Assembly (NCBI GenBank): GCA_036260935.1
Contig: DATALQ010000016.1
Location: forward strand, 57,032 to 121,031
Reading direction: 5' to 3'
Length of the DNA: 64,000 nt
Source of the DNA: JAEYOM01 sp036260935
GTDB taxonomy: Bacteria; Bacillota; Clostridia; Acetivibrionales; DTU013
Shown: one piece after another, positions 44,737 through 53,408 of the stretch
Position numbering within the stretch: position 1 is the first letter of the stretch
Layout of the letters: each line of letters begins with the position of its first letter
Notes under the pieces: generated by a model
What the model saw: only the letters and a program-made list of their open reading frames with translations
Database searches by the model: none
Told to the model about the DNA's origin: nothing
Program-made: the position numbers and the translations under genes

Positions 44737-45999
44737 GTGTCAAAATTGATCATATGCGAAGGCAGACCTCTGAAAGGCAGAGTGCGTGTGAGCGGAGCCA
44801 AGAATTCGGTGCTTCCGATAATCGCCGCCTCCATGCTTACCGACGGTAGAAGCGTTATTGACGAATCGCCTTACCTGAATGATGTAAGGATAATGTGTGA
44901 CCTGGTTAAATCTCTGGGAGCGACAGTAAACATATCCAATAACCAAAGTAAGCTTGAGATAAATTGCTCTTCGCTGATAAACACCACGGCACCTTACGAA
45001 CTGGTAAATAAAATGAGAGCGTCTTTCCTGGTAGCCGGACCTTTGCTGGCAAGAGCCGGATATGTGAGAATATCACTCCCGGGGGGCTGTGCTATCGGCT
45101 CAAGACCGGTGGATCTGCATTTGAAAGGCTTTATGGCACTGGGTGCGAATATTACGCAGGGGCATGGGTATATAGAAGCCAGAAGGAACGGCAGGCTCAA
45201 GGGCGGAAAGGTTTATCTGGACTTTCCGAGCGTCGGCGCTACAGAAAATATAATGATGGCGGCGGCACTGGCCGAAGGCTCGACGACTATAGAAAATGCG
45301 GCAATCGAACCCGAGATAGTCGATCTTGCAACATTTCTGACATCAATGGGTGCGGACATAAAAGGCGCGGGGACCGATACGATCAAAATTTCCGGCGTCA
45401 GGGATCTGAAGGGAGCCAGTCACGCAGTTATACCGGACCGTATAGAAGCGGGGACATACATGGTGGCAGCCGCTATTACCGGCGGGGACGTGGTGGTCGA
45501 AAATGTCGTCACAGACCATCTCAAACCGATAGTAGCAAAGCTCAGGGAAGCCGGCGCCGAAGTGTCGGAGGAGCTGACATCCATACGCGTCAGGGGCGGG
45601 AATCTAAATGCAATAGACATCAAGACCCATCCCTACCCGGGATTTCCGACGGACATGCAGTCGCAGATGACGTCGCTGCTGAGTGTGGCATGCGGTACCA
45701 GTATTGTTATAGAGACAATTTTTGAAAACAGGTTCATGCACGTTTGTGAGCTCAAAAGAATGGGAGCTAACATAAAGCTGGAAGGTCGGAGCGCAATCAT
45801 AGAGGGCTGTAAAAAGCTTACGGGAACAAAGGTGAGGGCTACGGACCTGAGGGCGGGGGCCGCCCTGATATTGGCAGGACTCTCCGCCGAGGGCAAAACG
45901 GAGATACTCGACATCGAACATATCGACAGGGGATATATCAAAATAGATGAAAAACTGAAAGGCCTCGGAGCAAGCATCATGCGGACTGAGGGCGAATAA
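44737..45999 (+). CDS. murA: UDP-N-acetylglucosamine 1-carboxyvinyltransferase
   Basis: GTG 44737 is preferred because AAAGGGGAG lies 8 bases upstream, giving 420 residues. An earlier GTG (44731) is too close. MurA adds enolpyruvate to UDP-GlcNAc, the first committed step of peptidoglycan synthesis. SGAKNSVLPI (Lys-Asn pair), MRASFLVAGPLLARAG, and the active-site loop LPGGCAIGSRPVDLHLKG with the Cys that fosfomycin attacks are all present. It lies in the conserved ywmB-murA-spoIID row. A terminator follows at 46039. Confidence 0.95.
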   Translation: MSKLIICEGRPLKGRVRVSGAKNSVLPIIAASMLTDGRSVIDESPYLNDVRIMCDLVKSLGATVNISNNQSKLEINCSSLINTTAPYELVNKMRASFLVAGPLLARAGYVRISLPGGCAIGSRPVDLHLKGFMALGANITQGHGYIEARRNGRLKGGKVYLDFPSVGATENIMMAAALAEGSTTIENAAIEPEIVDLATFLTSMGADIKGAGTDTIKISGVRDLKGASHAVIPDRIEAGTYMVAAAITGGDVVVENVVTDHLKPIVAKLREAGAEVSEELTSIRVRGGNLNAIDIKTHPYPGFPTDMQSQMTSLLSVACGTSIVIETIFENRFMHVCELKRMGANIKLEGRSAIIEGCKKLTGTKVRATDLRAGAALILAGLSAEGKTEILDIEHIDRGYIKIDEKLKGLGASIMRTEGE

Positions 46000-46038
46000 A
46001 TCGCGGAGCGTGAAAAAACAGCATGGAAACGATGGCTA

Positions 46039-46075
46039 AGAACAACATGTACTAGATGTGCATGTTGTTCTTTTT
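46039..46075 (+). terminator. Terminator after murA
   Basis: The 11-bp perfect stem AGAACAACATG/CATGTTGTTCT ends in five T residues. Confidence 0.85.
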
Positions 46076-46114
46076 ATGTGAATATAGATAGATAAGCCTG
46101 CAAATGCCGGATGG

Positions 46115-46322
46115 CTGATTGATCTGTCGTACCGGTTGCTTTTATTGCAAGTTTCGTTCCAAGAGCATATATAACTCGTTTTGCGGCAAATTTTAACTCG
46201 CTGCGCGTTTATTTGAACGCTCTGCTCAAACAGAAAATTTGCCTTATGCAAAACTTCGTTATTATGCTCTATGTCACAAAACTTACGCAATACCAAGCAG
46301 CCGGTACGACAGATCTAATTAG
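46115..46322. repeat. 208-bp fold-back (MITE-like) element
   Basis: This fills most of the 425-base gap between murA and spoIID. The left arm (46115-46194) and the right arm (46234-46322) are imperfect complements over some 80 bases. Matched blocks include GATCTGTCGTACCGG, ATTGC, AGAGCATA, GTTTTGC and GGCAAATTTT. No open frame is present. Clear target duplications are not visible. Confidence 0.65.
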
Positions 46323-46424
46323 CAAAAACATGTAATTGCAATCATCCGATGCACCGGGCAAAGTTGGTGCAATGGTCTGAATTGCCCGGCATTAACTTGA
46401 AATGTCCAAGTTACGGAGGGAAGT

Positions 46425-47432
46425 ATGAAAAAGCTTATTTTGTATGCAGGCATCATGATAATAATTATCATACTTCTTCCGATGGTTATTGTAAGGAGCT
46501 GCGGACCCGCCCCCGATAAAAAGCCGTCTGAAAAACCCGTTAAACCCGCTGAATATACGATCACCGTATTCAATACATTTACTAAAAAAGCAACAGTAAT
46601 GAATCTGGAGGAATATATCAAAGGGGTCGTGGCCGCGGAGATGCCCGCCGATTTCAGTATCGAAGCGCTTAAGGCGCAGGCTGTTGCGGCCAGAACCTTC
46701 GCATACGGAAGGCTTTCCGGGGCGTATGCTTCAAAGGCGGGTCTGCACGACGGGGTGGATATCTGTACTGATTCGACTCATTGCCAGGCTTGGACAGACA
46801 AGGTCGGAGCAATGAAGAAATGGAGCATCCTTTTTGCTGCGAGGAACTGGGGTAAAATATCGAAGGCCGTGGACGATACAAAGGGCCTCATAGTAGTTTA
46901 CCAGGGAAGCATAGCAAATACGCTTTTCCACGCGAGCAGCTCCGGCAGGACTGAAAATGCCGAGGATGTCTGGTCCGGAAACAGCGTGCCTTATCTTCGC
47001 AGCGTTCCAAGCGATGGAGAGGAAACTTCAAAAGGCTATATCACCGCCGTCTACCTAAAAATCTCCGATATGGCCAAAAAACTCAAGAATGCTTACCCTG
47101 AAGCGAAAATCTCCGAAGATACCATCAAGGATATGGAGATATTGGAGCATACCGCAGGAGGGAGAGTAAAAACGGTAAAGGTGGGACGCATTACAATAAA
47201 AGGAACAGAATTCAGGACGCTCTTTAACCTGCGTTCAGCCGCATTCACATTTGAACCTGCAGACGGAGACAGGATCAGGATCACAACGACAGGCTTCGGA
47301 CACGGGGTGGGAATGAGCCAGTGGGGTGCAGATTCATTAGCCAAAAGAGGCGGCACCTTCCGTGAGATACTGCTGCATTATTATACAGGCGTAGACATCG
47401 TTTCCATCAAGCAATACGAAGAAATCAAATAA
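46425..47432 (+). CDS. spoIID: Stage II sporulation protein D
   Basis: The protein has 335 residues. GGAGGGAAGT precedes the ATG. A membrane anchor (residues 4-22) is followed by the SpoIID domain: EEYIKGVVAAEMPADFSIEA with the catalytic Glu, LKAQAVAARTFAYG, a Cys pair in DICTDSTHCQAW, and GFGHGVGMSQWGADSLAKRG near the end. SpoIID is a lytic transglycosylase in the DMP engulfment machine of the mother cell. It is followed by a SpoIIQ-like gene. Confidence 0.95.
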   Translation: MKKLILYAGIMIIIIILLPMVIVRSCGPAPDKKPSEKPVKPAEYTITVFNTFTKKATVMNLEEYIKGVVAAEMPADFSIEALKAQAVAARTFAYGRLSGAYASKAGLHDGVDICTDSTHCQAWTDKVGAMKKWSILFAARNWGKISKAVDDTKGLIVVYQGSIANTLFHASSSGRTENAEDVWSGNSVPYLRSVPSDGEETSKGYITAVYLKISDMAKKLKNAYPEAKISEDTIKDMEILEHTAGGRVKTVKVGRITIKGTEFRTLFNLRSAAFTFEPADGDRIRITTTGFGHGVGMSQWGADSLAKRGGTFREILLHYYTGVDIVSIKQYEEIK

Positions 47433-47493
47433 TTTCACTCCATATGTATATAGTTGCCATATACGGAAACAATACTATACGGAGGTGGAATTT

Positions 47494-48357
47494 GTGAATA
47501 TGAAAAAATCGTTTCCAGACGAAAAAGGAACAAAAAAAGGAATAAAGGAGTTTCTGGACAAGAGAGGGTTTTATATTGTCCTGTTATTGTGCATAGCAGT
47601 TGTGGCCGGAACGGCAGTGTATGTAACAACGCGTAACGCCGGTAACACCGATTATAACGCCCAGGATATTTCACAGGGAACAGGGGAGGGTATCGCAGCA
47701 GATAGTTCGCTGCCGGACCAAGCCGATGAGCTGAATGCGCAGGAACCCGAGGACACCCAGGCTTCGGCCGCGGCAAAGCAGTCCGATATCGGAAATCCGG
47801 CATCGACCGACACCAGCGGAAAAAATGCAGTACAGCCTGAAGGCAGTGCCGCAGCTGCACCCAAAGACAGTACGGCACCCGCAAAGACTACGACTCCAGC
47901 GCCGTCAAAAACCAAGACACCTGTGCCTGTGAAGAGACAGAGCTTCAGGATGCCGGTAGCCGGTGCAATAACCCTTGAATATGCAAAGGACAAGCTTGTT
48001 TATTCGAAGACCCTTGAGGAATGGAGAGCACATTCGGGTGTCGATATAGCCTCCGACAGAGGGACTCCGGTTGAGGCCGTGGCTGACGGAGTCGTTACGG
48101 ATGTAAGCAGCGACCAGTATTTGGGTATAACCGTAGTGATAGATCACGGCAATGATATCAAATCCGTATACAGGAACCTGGCCTCAGATGAGGCGGTATC
48201 CGTAAACCAGAAGGTTAAACAGGGCGAGATTATAGGAAGTATCGGCAATACGGCGATGGATGAATCTTCGGAGCAGCCGCACCTGCATTTTGAAGTGCTG
48301 AAGAAGGATGCAAGCGTGGATCCCATGGCTTACCTGCCGAAAGCTGATAAAGAATAA
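47494..48357 (+). CDS. spoIIQ: SpoIIQ-like M23 peptidase-fold protein
   Basis: GTG 47494 after GGAGGTGG gives 287 residues. One membrane helix (about 27-47) is followed by a long Ala/Thr/Pro-rich linker (about 60-150), then an M23/LytM domain: HSGVDIASDRGTPVEAVADGVV, VIDHGN, and QPHLHFEVLKK. All four metal ligands (HxxxD and HxH) seem present. The B. subtilis protein lacks one, while clostridial SpoIIQ proteins are often intact, so it may be an active endopeptidase. SpoIIQ links forespore and mother-cell membranes in the Q-AH channel. Its position after spoIID and before spoIIID supports the name. Confidence 0.85.
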   Translation: MNMKKSFPDEKGTKKGIKEFLDKRGFYIVLLLCIAVVAGTAVYVTTRNAGNTDYNAQDISQGTGEGIAADSSLPDQADELNAQEPEDTQASAAAKQSDIGNPASTDTSGKNAVQPEGSAAAAPKDSTAPAKTTTPAPSKTKTPVPVKRQSFRMPVAGAITLEYAKDKLVYSKTLEEWRAHSGVDIASDRGTPVEAVADGVVTDVSSDQYLGITVVIDHGNDIKSVYRNLASDEAVSVNQKVKQGEIIGSIGNTAMDESSEQPHLHFEVLKKDASVDPMAYLPKADKE

Positions 48358-48385
48358 CTGAATATACTACAATGGTCCTAAATGA

Positions 48386-48433
48386 GTCAGGGGATGTTCC
48401 TCCTATAGGGGAGGGGCGTCCTCTGACTTTTTT
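48386..48433 (+). terminator. Terminator of spoIIQ
   Basis: An 11-bp stem GTCAGGGGATG/CGTCCTCTGAC with a second inner stem TTCCTCC/GGGGAGG ends in six T residues. Confidence 0.85.
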
Positions 48434-48487
48434 ACTGATCAATATTTTTAGTCCGCTCTCAAATGTTTGGCAAATTCCCCATTTAAT

Positions 48488-48516
48488 TCATATAGACGTC
48501 GTACAGGGCATATATA
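48488..48516 (+). promoter_or_regulatory. Candidate sigma-E promoter of spoIIID
   Basis: TCATATA (48488-48494) and CATATATA (48509-48516) place the -35 ATA 16 bases from the -10 CATA, as in sigma-E promoters. An AAAGACAAGA sequence at 48558 is one base short of the SpoIIID consensus and could mediate autoregulation. The motifs are short and unproven. Confidence 0.45.
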
Positions 48517-48642
48517 TACTGTAGGCATGTTAAAGAAGCCGTAAAATGGTCCTTCTGAAAGACAAGAGGCTCCCGATGCCTTCAGATACAAGTGATTTAT
48601 GCGCATTCTCCACAGTATGACTTGAAGAGGGGGTATACACAG

Positions 48643-48813
48643 TTGAAGGGATATATCGAAGAGAGGGCAATAGAACTGGCAAATTACATTATTGAAAAAA
48701 AGACAACAGTAAGAGCAGCCGCCAAAAAATTCGGCATCAGTAAAAGTACCGTACATACGGTAGTTCCAAAATGGAATGGTTTATTGATTTCATTAGGGGG
48801 TGGCCTCCTATGA
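48643..48813 (+). pseudogene. spoIIID: Host spoIIID, 5' part, interrupted by the element
   Basis: TTG 48643 follows AAGAGGGGG. Residues 1-38 are SpoIIID (GYIEERAIELANYIIE, then TVRAAAKKFGISKSTVH, the helix-turn-helix). From residue 39 the frame leaves the family, runs through element DNA and stops after 56 codons at 48813. That stop overlaps the ATG of an intact spoIIID copy. The break falls in ACCGTACATA. The missing C-terminal half is found 11.8 kb away at 60574. Joining the two at this sequence gives an unbroken 82-residue protein. As it stands, the product would keep the DNA-recognition helix but lack the basic C-terminal region needed for binding. Confidence 0.88.
48748..48757 (+). other. 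attL core of the spoIIID element
   Basis: ACCGTACATA is shared with attR at 60574. To its left is host spoIIID and to its right element DNA. With the next four bases it forms the palindrome ACCGTACATACGGT. Confidence 0.8.
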
Positions 48814-49064
48814 AAGAGTACATTGCTGAAAGAGTCCTTGAACTTGCCGATTATATAATAACTAATAAGTCTACAGTAAGAGCAGCGGCAAAGAAATTTG
48901 GCTGCAGCAAGTCAACAGTGCATAAGGATTTAGTGGATAGATTGCCGGATATTAGTGAATCCTTGGCAGCTGAGGCAAAGATAATATTGGATATCAATAA
49001 AGCTGAAAGGCATATCAGGGGTGGAGAAGCAACGAAGCATAAATATGTTAAGGAAAATATCTGA
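48810..49064 (+). CDS. spoIIID: Intact SpoIIID carried by the element
   Basis: The protein has 84 residues. The ATG overlaps the stop of the broken host copy (ATGA) and is preceded by TTAGGGGGTGG supplied by the element, so the host promoter and translational coupling could drive it. It is full-length SpoIIID: EYIAERVLELADYII, the helix-turn-helix TVRAAAKKFGCSKSTVHKDL, and the basic C-terminal NKAERHIRGGEATKHKY. By eye about two thirds of residues match the rebuilt host protein, so it is a diverged copy, not a recent duplicate. SpoIIID is the mother-cell regulator acting between sigma-E and sigma-K. The copy may keep sporulation going while the host gene is split. Confidence 0.92.
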   Translation: MKEYIAERVLELADYIITNKSTVRAAAKKFGCSKSTVHKDLVDRLPDISESLAAEAKIILDINKAERHIRGGEATKHKYVKENI

Positions 49065-49069
49065 AAAGC

Positions 49070-49116
49070 GGAATCGGAAGGAGCGAGTGCATCGCCCACT
49101 CCTTCATTGCGGTTCC
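49070..49116. terminator. Hairpin between spoIIID copy and esterase
   Basis: GGAATCGGAAGGAG (49070-49083) pairs imperfectly with CTCCTTCATTGCGGTTCC (49099-49116) between convergent genes. The T run on the minus strand is short. Confidence 0.55.
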
Positions 49117-49949
49117 TACTTTAGATGCTTATCTAAAAACTTATATATTTCTTCGTAATATTCGTCCCCCTCAAAATAACCGTGCCCTTGATTGGGCACC
49201 ATTAAGAAATCCGCCTCATTGCCATTTTCCCTGGCCTTTTTGCAAAATTCAAGGCTTTGCGAGTCTGGTACGCGATTGTCTGTATTACTGCACATTGCGA
49301 GAAGGGGGCACAGTTTTTTGTCAACGTAGGTGATCGGGCTGGCCTTGATGACAAGATCACGTTTTTCCTCGGGCGTCCCGCCGTACATGACCAGGAACCT
49401 TGGATCCTTCAGTAATGGCGTGAAGCCCAGAATATTAAATCCGCCGTACCATGCAACAGCCGTGGCAATCCTGCTGGACACATCCTTCCAGCCGCCATTC
49501 CCTTCGAAGCCTTCGATACCTTCCTGCACCGCCATCAGGCCAGCTACCTGGCCTCCGCAGGATTCTCCCCATACGCCTATTTTGTCGGGGTTGATGCCGA
49601 ATCGGCTGCAGTTTGCCCGTAAAAACCGGACTGCGCATTTACAATCCTCTATTTGCGCTGGGAATGGTTCGACCTGTGCGAGGCGGTAATCGATACTCGC
49701 GATGAAATATCCCCTCTTCGCGAGTGCTACGAAGGATTTTTCCGGTCTGGAAAGCCTCGTGAATTTCTCTTCCGTGAATCCTCCGCCGTGAATCCAGATT
49801 ATAGCCGGCATGGGCTTCCTAATCTCCGGGGAATAAAAGCAATCCATTAGCAGCGCTTCTTTTCCGCCCTTTCCGTATTCTATTCCTTCCTCCACAGTAA
49901 TTCCTTCGGCCTTGAAATCCGCTATCTGCGGGCGAAAAATTTCTGGCAT
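49116..49949 (-). CDS. Alpha/beta-hydrolase, carboxylesterase/BD-FAE type
   Basis: The protein has 277 residues. It has the HGGG oxyanion motif (IIWIHGGGFT near residue 54), nucleophile GESCGGQVAG (Ser near residue 130), an acid in MCSNTDNRVPD and His in NQGHGYFEGD. This is the plan of hormone-sensitive-lipase-like and BD-FAE esterases that remove acetyl or feruloyl groups from xylan fragments. AGGAGGAAA precedes the ATG. It ends a leftward series with two more esterase-like genes and a sugar ABC importer, which fits processing of decorated oligosaccharides. There is no signal peptide, so it is cytoplasmic. Confidence 0.82.
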   Translation of the reverse strand: MPEIFRPQIADFKAEGITVEEGIEYGKGGKEALLMDCFYSPEIRKPMPAIIWIHGGGFTEEKFTRLSRPEKSFVALAKRGYFIASIDYRLAQVEPFPAQIEDCKCAVRFLRANCSRFGINPDKIGVWGESCGGQVAGLMAVQEGIEGFEGNGGWKDVSSRIATAVAWYGGFNILGFTPLLKDPRFLVMYGGTPEEKRDLVIKASPITYVDKKLCPLLAMCSNTDNRVPDSQSLEFCKKARENGNEADFLMVPNQGHGYFEGDEYYEEIYKFLDKHLK

Positions 49950-50010
49950 TGTAAATTTCCTCCTGTTTTTTTCAGTGATTTTGTGCTGTGGCTATGTCTT
50001 TCATCGCAGG

Positions 50011-51165
50011 CTACCGCCAAAGATGCGTAAGGAACTCTCGTGCGCTGTAGCGCCAGACCTGCCAGTCGTGGTAGCCGGGCGTGCTGAAGAACATGCAGTG
50101 GAAACCCTTTCCACGCAGTTCCTGTATAAACGTTCGGTTGATTTCAAATATGTTCTCGTTCTCTCCTGTGCTGACGAAAAACAAATCATAATCGGAGTTG
50201 AACTTTTGAGCGTCGGTAAAAGGTTTTTTCATCGATTCTCTGACATTATCAACAGGCGCGCTGAAGATACCGCAACTCGAGAAGAGCTCGGGGTACCTGA
50301 ACGCGGTTCTCTGCGCCTGCCCTCCGCCCATGGAGAGGCCGGCTACTGCCCGTCTGCGCCGGTCCGTGATCGTACGGTATTTCGCGTCAATGAACGGTAC
50401 GCTGTCTCTGGCGATTAAGTCATCCGTAAAGTTCATCAGTGGGTGGTCGGCAACTCTGCCATCCTTTGGGTAGGCATTTCCGCAATTCATGACGATGATC
50501 ATTTCCTCACACATGCCGTCTGCGATGAGGTTATCGGCGATATGGTTGATCTTTCCCTGCCAGATCCAGCCGGTTTCGGATTCGCTGGCGCCGTGCTGCA
50601 GGTATAACACAGGATATCGCCTGTCGTACGATGTCTCATATGACGGAGGCGTGTAGACCCAGCAAACGCGGGTTCTACTGACAACTTCGGATTTAAAGTA
50701 ATCCATGCGGACAGTCCCATGCGGCACGTTCTGCATCAGGTAGAAGTTTGAATATTTGTCCGGCAGTTCAAAGAAATTCATCACGCGGCCGCAGCCGAAG
50801 CAATAGGGCGCATAGGGGTTCACCGTACGTGTTCCGTCGACGAAATAATCATGGTAATGGATGCCGGAATCTATACCGGACACTGTGGCGCTCCACCAGC
50901 CGCCCGCCCCCTTATCCAATTCAATTTTCGCCGCCGAAAAGTCACTGCCAAGGCCTGCTACCTGCACGGACTTCGCGTCAGGCGCAAAGAACGAGAAGGT
51001 CACATCTCCGTTTTCATGCAGCTGGCAGCCCTTTGGGATAGTTTCGTACTTGCTCGCAGGGCAGCCGTCCTTATCTTCGGCAGACAACAGGTTGCCGTGC
51101 ACATCATCGAAAAGTAGTGCATGCGCGGTGAGCGCCTGGTTTTCAAGCATATCTTTTTTCAACAT
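50011..51165 (-). CDS. CE1/enterochelin-esterase-like esterase with N-terminal E-set domain
   Basis: The protein has 384 residues. AGGAGGAAG precedes the ATG. Residues about 45-125 form an immunoglobulin-like E-set/CBM48 domain (VTFSFFAPDAKSVQVAGL, GWWSATVSGIDSGIHYHDYF). The catalytic domain has VLYLQHGASESETGW, nucleophile AGLSMGGGQAQ, and His in GYHDWQVWRYS. This is the layout of xylan acetyl/feruloyl esterases of the CE1 group. There is no signal peptide. The upstream gene (51178) is a paralogue separated by 12 bases. Confidence 0.85.
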   Translation of the reverse strand: MLKKDMLENQALTAHALLFDDVHGNLLSAEDKDGCPASKYETIPKGCQLHENGDVTFSFFAPDAKSVQVAGLGSDFSAAKIELDKGAGGWWSATVSGIDSGIHYHDYFVDGTRTVNPYAPYCFGCGRVMNFFELPDKYSNFYLMQNVPHGTVRMDYFKSEVVSRTRVCWVYTPPSYETSYDRRYPVLYLQHGASESETGWIWQGKINHIADNLIADGMCEEMIIVMNCGNAYPKDGRVADHPLMNFTDDLIARDSVPFIDAKYRTITDRRRRAVAGLSMGGGQAQRTAFRYPELFSSCGIFSAPVDNVRESMKKPFTDAQKFNSDYDLFFVSTGENENIFEINRTFIQELRGKGFHCMFFSTPGYHDWQVWRYSAREFLTHLWR

Positions 51166-51177
51166 TCGTGCTTCCTC

Positions 51178-52356
51178 CTACTTAAAAAGCTTCTGCAGAA
51201 ATTCGTATGCCGAGAAACGCCATACGTCCCATGTATTGTAGCCGGGGCGGTGGTAATCGGCAATCTTGATGCCCTTGGCCCTAAGCTCATCAAGTATTGG
51301 CAGCGTGTGTGTGATGAAGCCCTCGTTCTCGCCGCCGGAGACGAAGATCAGGTCGAAATCGGAATTAACTTTGGCGGCATCGGCGAAATATTTATTGTAA
51401 TCGTATTCCATCGGGAAACCGAACGAGAAAACGCCTATACTGCCGAAAAGGTCGCGATGCTTCATCGCGGTATAAAATGCCCGGCCAAAGCCCATGGATA
51501 TGCCGGCCACGGCGCGGTGATGCTTATCGGCCATGGTGCGGTATTTCGCATCGATAAAAGGGATGCAGTCGCCTGTGAGCTCGGCATCGAAACCGCCGGG
51601 GAAGAAAACCGGGTCCCCTCCCTCCTGAAACGCTCCGGCATTCATGACGATGATGAGCTTTCCGCATTTGCCTTCAGCAATGAGGTTGTCGGCGATCAGG
51701 TTGATCCTTCCCTGCCATACCCAGTTCGTTTCGCTTTCGCCCGCGCCATGCTGGATATAAAGCACCGGGTAACGGTCTGTTTCGCAGTCGTATTCCGGAG
51801 GTGTATAAACCCAGGCGCATTTCATCCGGCCGCTGGCGGAAGATTTATAATACTCCATGCGGACATCGCCGTGCGGTACATCCTCGAGCATCCAAAACCC
51901 GTCCTCATCTGAAGGGAGGTCAAAGAAATTGATGCCGGAGAAGCAGCCGTATCCGTACTGCGCGTCGGGGTTGACAAGACGGTTGCCATCCACAAAATAT
52001 TCATGGTAGTGGAATCCGGGTAATATGCCCGATACAGTGGCACTCCACCAACCGTCTTCACCTTTGGCCATCGCATGGCGGTCACGTGGGAAGCCGTCGC
52101 CAAGTCCAGCGACCTCTACAGTTTTCGCCTCCGGCGCATAAAAGCGAAACCGTACGTCTCCGTTATCCAGCACTTTGACAGCCGGCTCGATATCCACGTA
52201 TTCAATCTGAAGCAGCTTCTCGTCAAATGGTGATTTCCTATGACCGGACGAGTTCAGATCCGGGAACGGATTCCTCAATTGAATGAGCTTGTCCGGCGGG
52301 TCGAAGAACATCATGTGGGCTTGAAGCGCCTGGTTTTTCAGTATTTCCTTTTCCAT
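51178..52356 (-). CDS. CE1-like esterase paralogue lacking the catalytic His
   Basis: The protein has 392 residues from ATG 52356 after AAAGGTGG, which is preferred to a start six codons upstream. It has the same E-set plus CE1 plan as its neighbour: VRFRFYAPEAKTVEVAGL, GWWSATVSGILPGFHYHEYF, VLYIQHGAGESETNW and nucleophile AGISMGFGRAF. The C-terminal motif reads GYNTWDVWRFS where the neighbour has GYHDWQVWRYS, so the expected catalytic His is Asn. It may be inactive, may use another residue, or may bind substrate for its partner. Confidence 0.82.
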   Translation of the reverse strand: MEKEILKNQALQAHMMFFDPPDKLIQLRNPFPDLNSSGHRKSPFDEKLLQIEYVDIEPAVKVLDNGDVRFRFYAPEAKTVEVAGLGDGFPRDRHAMAKGEDGWWSATVSGILPGFHYHEYFVDGNRLVNPDAQYGYGCFSGINFFDLPSDEDGFWMLEDVPHGDVRMEYYKSSASGRMKCAWVYTPPEYDCETDRYPVLYIQHGAGESETNWVWQGRINLIADNLIAEGKCGKLIIVMNAGAFQEGGDPVFFPGGFDAELTGDCIPFIDAKYRTMADKHHRAVAGISMGFGRAFYTAMKHRDLFGSIGVFSFGFPMEYDYNKYFADAAKVNSDFDLIFVSGGENEGFITHTLPILDELRAKGIKIADYHRPGYNTWDVWRFSAYEFLQKLFK

Positions 52357-52476
52357 TTTAACCACCTTTCGCACAATAATTTATTTACAGATGAATTACC
52401 GTTCATCTTGTTGTTCACATCACGGCTTTCACGAGAATTCAGACCTGTACAAATGGAAAGCATGATTTTTCAGGCA

Positions 52477-53367
52477 TCATCCCTTGAGCGATCCGATCAT
52501 AATGCCCTTGACGAAATACTTTTGCACAAAAGGATATACGCAAAGAATGGGAACTGTGGACACAATGATGGTGCAGTATTTTACCAGCTGCTTGTAAAGG
52601 TCTACATTGAAATATTCGTTGACACCCGCTCCCACTGTCGAAGACATATCGTTCTGTATGAGAATCTCACGAAGAATTATCTGTAATGGAAATTTATCAC
52701 GGCTATTTAGATATAACGCGCTGCTGAACCAGGAGTTCCATATACTTACCGCGGTAAACAGCACAACGACGGCAATGACGGCTTTGGAAACTGGCAATAT
52801 GATTTTGACAAGGATGACCAGGTCGCCCGCTCCGTCGATACGGGCTGATTCCTCAAGCGAATCGGGTATTTGCATGAAGGAAGTGCGCATTATGATAAGG
52901 TTGAACACATTAATGGCGGTTGGTAAAATGATGGCCCAGCGCGAATCAATCAATCCGAGGTTTTTTACCAGCAGGAAATTGGGGATCATACCGCCGTTGA
53001 ACAGCATAGTGAAAGTAGCCAAAAACATCAGGGCATTACGGAGCATGAATTGCTTGCGAGAGAAGGCATAAGCGCCTAAAACCGTCAGCACTAAGCTTAC
53101 GAGTGTTCCGATTACCACATAAAACAGGGTGTTGAGGTAGCCCATCCCGATACTCGGGTTCCCAAAGACCAATTTATATCCATGAAAAGAAATCCTTCCC
53201 AGAGGGAATAAAATGATATCCTCATTTTTATTCACGAGGGCGGGATCTGATATCGATGCAAAAAGCACATGAATAAAAGGAGCCAAACACAGAAAAGCGA
53301 TGATGATCATCAGCAGCGTGTTGAAAATTTTGAACGCTCTCCTGCCGGGCGTATTATCCGCTAACAT
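52477..53367 (-). CDS. Carbohydrate ABC permease, LplC/YtcP type
   Basis: The protein has 296 residues with six membrane helices and the EAA loop EESARIDGAGDLVILVKIILP near residue 190. It belongs to the MalG-like group called LplC/YtcP that imports complex oligosaccharides in Firmicutes. It pairs with the next permease upstream and a lipoprotein. No ATPase is encoded in the element, so a shared MsmX-type ATPase elsewhere is likely. Confidence 0.9.
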   Translation of the reverse strand: MLADNTPGRRAFKIFNTLLMIIIAFLCLAPFIHVLFASISDPALVNKNEDIILFPLGRISFHGYKLVFGNPSIGMGYLNTLFYVVIGTLVSLVLTVLGAYAFSRKQFMLRNALMFLATFTMLFNGGMIPNFLLVKNLGLIDSRWAIILPTAINVFNLIIMRTSFMQIPDSLEESARIDGAGDLVILVKIILPVSKAVIAVVVLFTAVSIWNSWFSSALYLNSRDKFPLQIILREILIQNDMSSTVGAGVNEYFNVDLYKQLVKYCTIIVSTVPILCVYPFVQKYFVKGIMIGSLKG

Positions 53368-53408
53368 ACGATAGCCTCCTGTTTCAAATAAAGAATTGAT
53401 AAAGCACG

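Noticed and set aside
48643..49064. Simple tandem duplication and decay of spoIIID
   Set aside because: The missing C-terminal half is found intact 11.8 kb away, in frame, at an identical 10-bp core beside a recombinase gene. Decay would not give this.
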